This document shows positions 12,469 through 13,772 of a DNA stretch of 13,772 nt, one piece after another. Location of the stretch: contig JAKEHC010000038.1 of NCBI GenBank assembly GCA_022615255.1, positions 1-13,772 of the forward strand, written 5' to 3'. Position 1 is the first letter of the stretch. Every line of letters begins with the position of its first letter. The notes beneath the pieces are model-generated. The model worked only from the letters and a program-made list of their open reading frames with translations. It was not told where the DNA came from and made no database searches. Source of the stretch: Candidatus Dadabacteria bacterium. Its GTDB lineage: Bacteria; Desulfobacterota_D; UBA1144; Nemesobacterales; CSP1-2. Position numbers and translations under genes: made by a program.

Positions 12469-13659
12469 ATGGCGAAACGAATAATTTTATACACTGGTAA
12501 GGGCGGAGTCGGAAAAACAACTGTGGCGGCGACTACTGCTCTTTTGGCGGCGAAGAGGGGGTATAAAGCGCTAGTTGTTTCAACGGATGCGGCGCATAGC
12601 TTGAGGGATTCATTTGATATGGAGCTAGGCGCCGAGCCAAAAGAGATAATGCCTAACCTGTTCGCTCAGGAAATAGACGTTTATTACTCGGTTGAAAAAT
12701 ACTGGGGGAAGCTCACGGAGTATCTCCAGTCCTTGCTAAGATGGCTGAAGGTGGACGAGATTTTAACGGAGGAGTTCAGCGTGCTTCCGGGAATGGAAGA
12801 AGTATCCTCTTTTCTCTGGGTTTATCACCATTTCAAGGAGGGATTATTTGACGTCATCATAGTGGACAGCGCGCCTACCGGAGAGACCTTAAAACTTCTC
12901 TCACTGCCAGACGTTGCAAGGTGGTGGATAATGAAGGTGTTTCCTATAGAGAGAAGGGTTGTAAAGGTTATAAGACCGGCAATGAAGGTCGTAACTGACA
13001 TGCCGCTCCCTGAGGAAAAAACATATGACGCTATAGAAGACCTGTTTACGAAGCTTGACTCGATACAGAACACATTCTCTGACCCTGCGATCACCTCGAT
13101 CCGTTTAGTGCTAAATTTGGAGAAGATGGTTATTAAAGAGACTCAAAGGGCTTATACTTACCTGAACTTATACGGTTATCCGGTGGATTCGGTAATAATA
13201 AATAGAACCATGCCTAACGAGCTAGAGCACCCATTTTTTGAAGAGTGGAAAAGGTCTCAGCATGTCTATAGAGAAGAGGTGGAGGAACTATTCAATCCTA
13301 TTCCGACGTTTGAAGTCAAGTTGTTTTCGAAGGAGGTATTGGGAATCAAATCCCTCGAGGAGTTTGGTTCAAATCTTTTTTCGAAGAAGGACCCAACCAG
13401 AATCTTTTTTAAGGGCAAGCCTTATGAAATAGTGAAAGAGGATGGGGCTTATAATGTGCTTCTAAAACTTCCATTTGTATCTAAGGAGGAGATTAAGCTA
13501 TTTCAAATCAAGGACGAGCTTACGATACAAATTGAAAACCATCGCCGCAATATCTTCCTCCCAAGGTTTTTAGCCGATCTCCCTGTCAAAGAGGCTAAGT
13601 TTCAAGATGACTTTCTTAGAATAATTTTTGAGAAGAAGGAGAAGAAATCCAAGGGCTAG
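12469..13659 (+). CDS. ArsA/Get3-family ATPase with C-terminal HSP20-like domain
   Basis: A 396-residue cytosolic ATPase. The deviant Walker A is GKGGVGKTT (10-18), switch I STDAAHSLRDSF (38-49), switch II VDSAPTGET (132-140), and the nucleotide-binding NRTMPNE lies at 245-251. Residues about 312-390 form a small beta-rich domain (PYEIVKEDGAYNVLLKLPFV to FLRIIFEK) matching the HSP20-like domain known at the end of many bacterial ArsA homologues. It is a single-ATPase-domain protein, as in Get3, not the doubled plasmid ArsA. No arsR, arsB or arsC is nearby and no Cys-rich metal site is seen, so arsenite transport is unlikely; handling of membrane or aggregation-prone proteins is a reasonable guess. 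The ATG is preceded by GAGGG at 8 nt (12456-12460). Confidence 0.92.
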   Translation: MAKRIILYTGKGGVGKTTVAATTALLAAKRGYKALVVSTDAAHSLRDSFDMELGAEPKEIMPNLFAQEIDVYYSVEKYWGKLTEYLQSLLRWLKVDEILTEEFSVLPGMEEVSSFLWVYHHFKEGLFDVIIVDSAPTGETLKLLSLPDVARWWIMKVFPIERRVVKVIRPAMKVVTDMPLPEEKTYDAIEDLFTKLDSIQNTFSDPAITSIRLVLNLEKMVIKETQRAYTYLNLYGYPVDSVIINRTMPNELEHPFFEEWKRSQHVYREEVEELFNPIPTFEVKLFSKEVLGIKSLEEFGSNLFSKKDPTRIFFKGKPYEIVKEDGAYNVLLKLPFVSKEEIKLFQIKDELTIQIENHRRNIFLPRFLADLPVKEAKFQDDFLRIIFEKKEKKSKG

Positions 13660-13697
13660 AGTTTAATAGTTTGAGGTTATTGACAGGTGGGTAAGGG

Positions 13698-13765
13698 ATT
13701 GCTTCGTCCCCATCTTTTTATTTCCATTTCTCGCGCACTGCGCTCGAAATAATGCTCCTCGCAAT
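13698..13765. repeat. Structured dispersed-type repeat near the window edge
   Basis: ATTGC (13698-13702) pairs with GCAAT (13761-13765), enclosing a second hairpin ATTTC (13726-13730)/GAAAT (13746-13750) with GCGC-ACT-GCGC (13733-13743) at its tip. The edge phrase (attgcttcgtc ... ctcctcgcaatgacag) resembles a palindromic repeat common in environmental bacterial genomes. It is unrelated in sequence to the GTAGGGGCG REPs. It begins 39 nt after the ATPase stop. Confidence 0.55.
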
Positions 13766-13772
13766 GACAGGA

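Noticed and set aside
12469..13659. Arsenic resistance locus
   Set aside because: No arsR, arsB, arsC or arsD nearby and no arsenite-binding Cys pattern in the ATPase.

Overview
The window reads as chromosomal DNA of a Gram-negative (diderm) bacterium of moderate GC content. Bacterial markers are the start of an NAD-dependent DNA ligase, a PolX-PHP polymerase, an exported AMIN-domain peptidoglycan amidase and a class II tRNA-Leu with encoded CCA. The archaeal-type phosphoglycerate mutase, the ArsA/Get3 ATPase with a C-terminal HSP20-like domain and the many REP palindromes suggest a deltaproteobacterial, Nitrospirota-like or related uncultured lineage. That placement is an inference only; no marker here fixes the phylum.

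Layout. Positions 1-1914 (minus strand): 5' end of ligA, a two-REP spacer, then polX. 1915-2045: two more REPs. 2046-2804 (minus): an exported protein whose middle is about half Phe/Tyr. 2981-4702 (minus): N-acetylmuramoyl-L-alanine amidase. 4703-4910: divergent promoter region. 4911-6970 (plus): PhnP-like metallo-beta-lactamase-fold hydrolase and apgM, probably one operon. 6971-7210: two REPs and tRNA-Leu(GAG). 7343-8880 (minus): a REP-associated tyrosine transposase (RAYT) whose stop overlaps the start of an O-methyltransferase-family gene. 8968-10128 (minus): exported bactofilin-like beta-repeat protein with membrane helices. 10139-10237: divergent promoters with a 9-bp inverted repeat. 10238-11553 (plus): cyclase-family metal hydrolase, then a ferritin-like protein. 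11751-12038 (minus): small unknown protein. 12039-12468: a gene-free patch with a CRISPR-like repeat relic, hairpins and a REP. 12469-13659 (plus): ArsA-HSP20 ATPase. 13698-13765: a different structured repeat at the window edge.

The genes are mostly unrelated housekeeping or envelope functions, not one pathway. Two patterns run across the window. First, short palindromes share the outer arm GTAGGGGCG and have different, self-complementary centres; one copy lies in frame inside the RAYT gene, the type of enzyme thought to spread REPs. Second, five genes with no Shine-Dalgarno sequence (polX, amidase, PhnP-like, bactofilin-like, cyclase) each have a sigma70-like promoter whose -10 box ends only 7-10 nt before the start codon, which predicts leaderless mRNAs. 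Genes with a visible leader (2804, 11098, 12038) have good Shine-Dalgarno sequences instead. I see no complete defence, phage or biosynthetic system.
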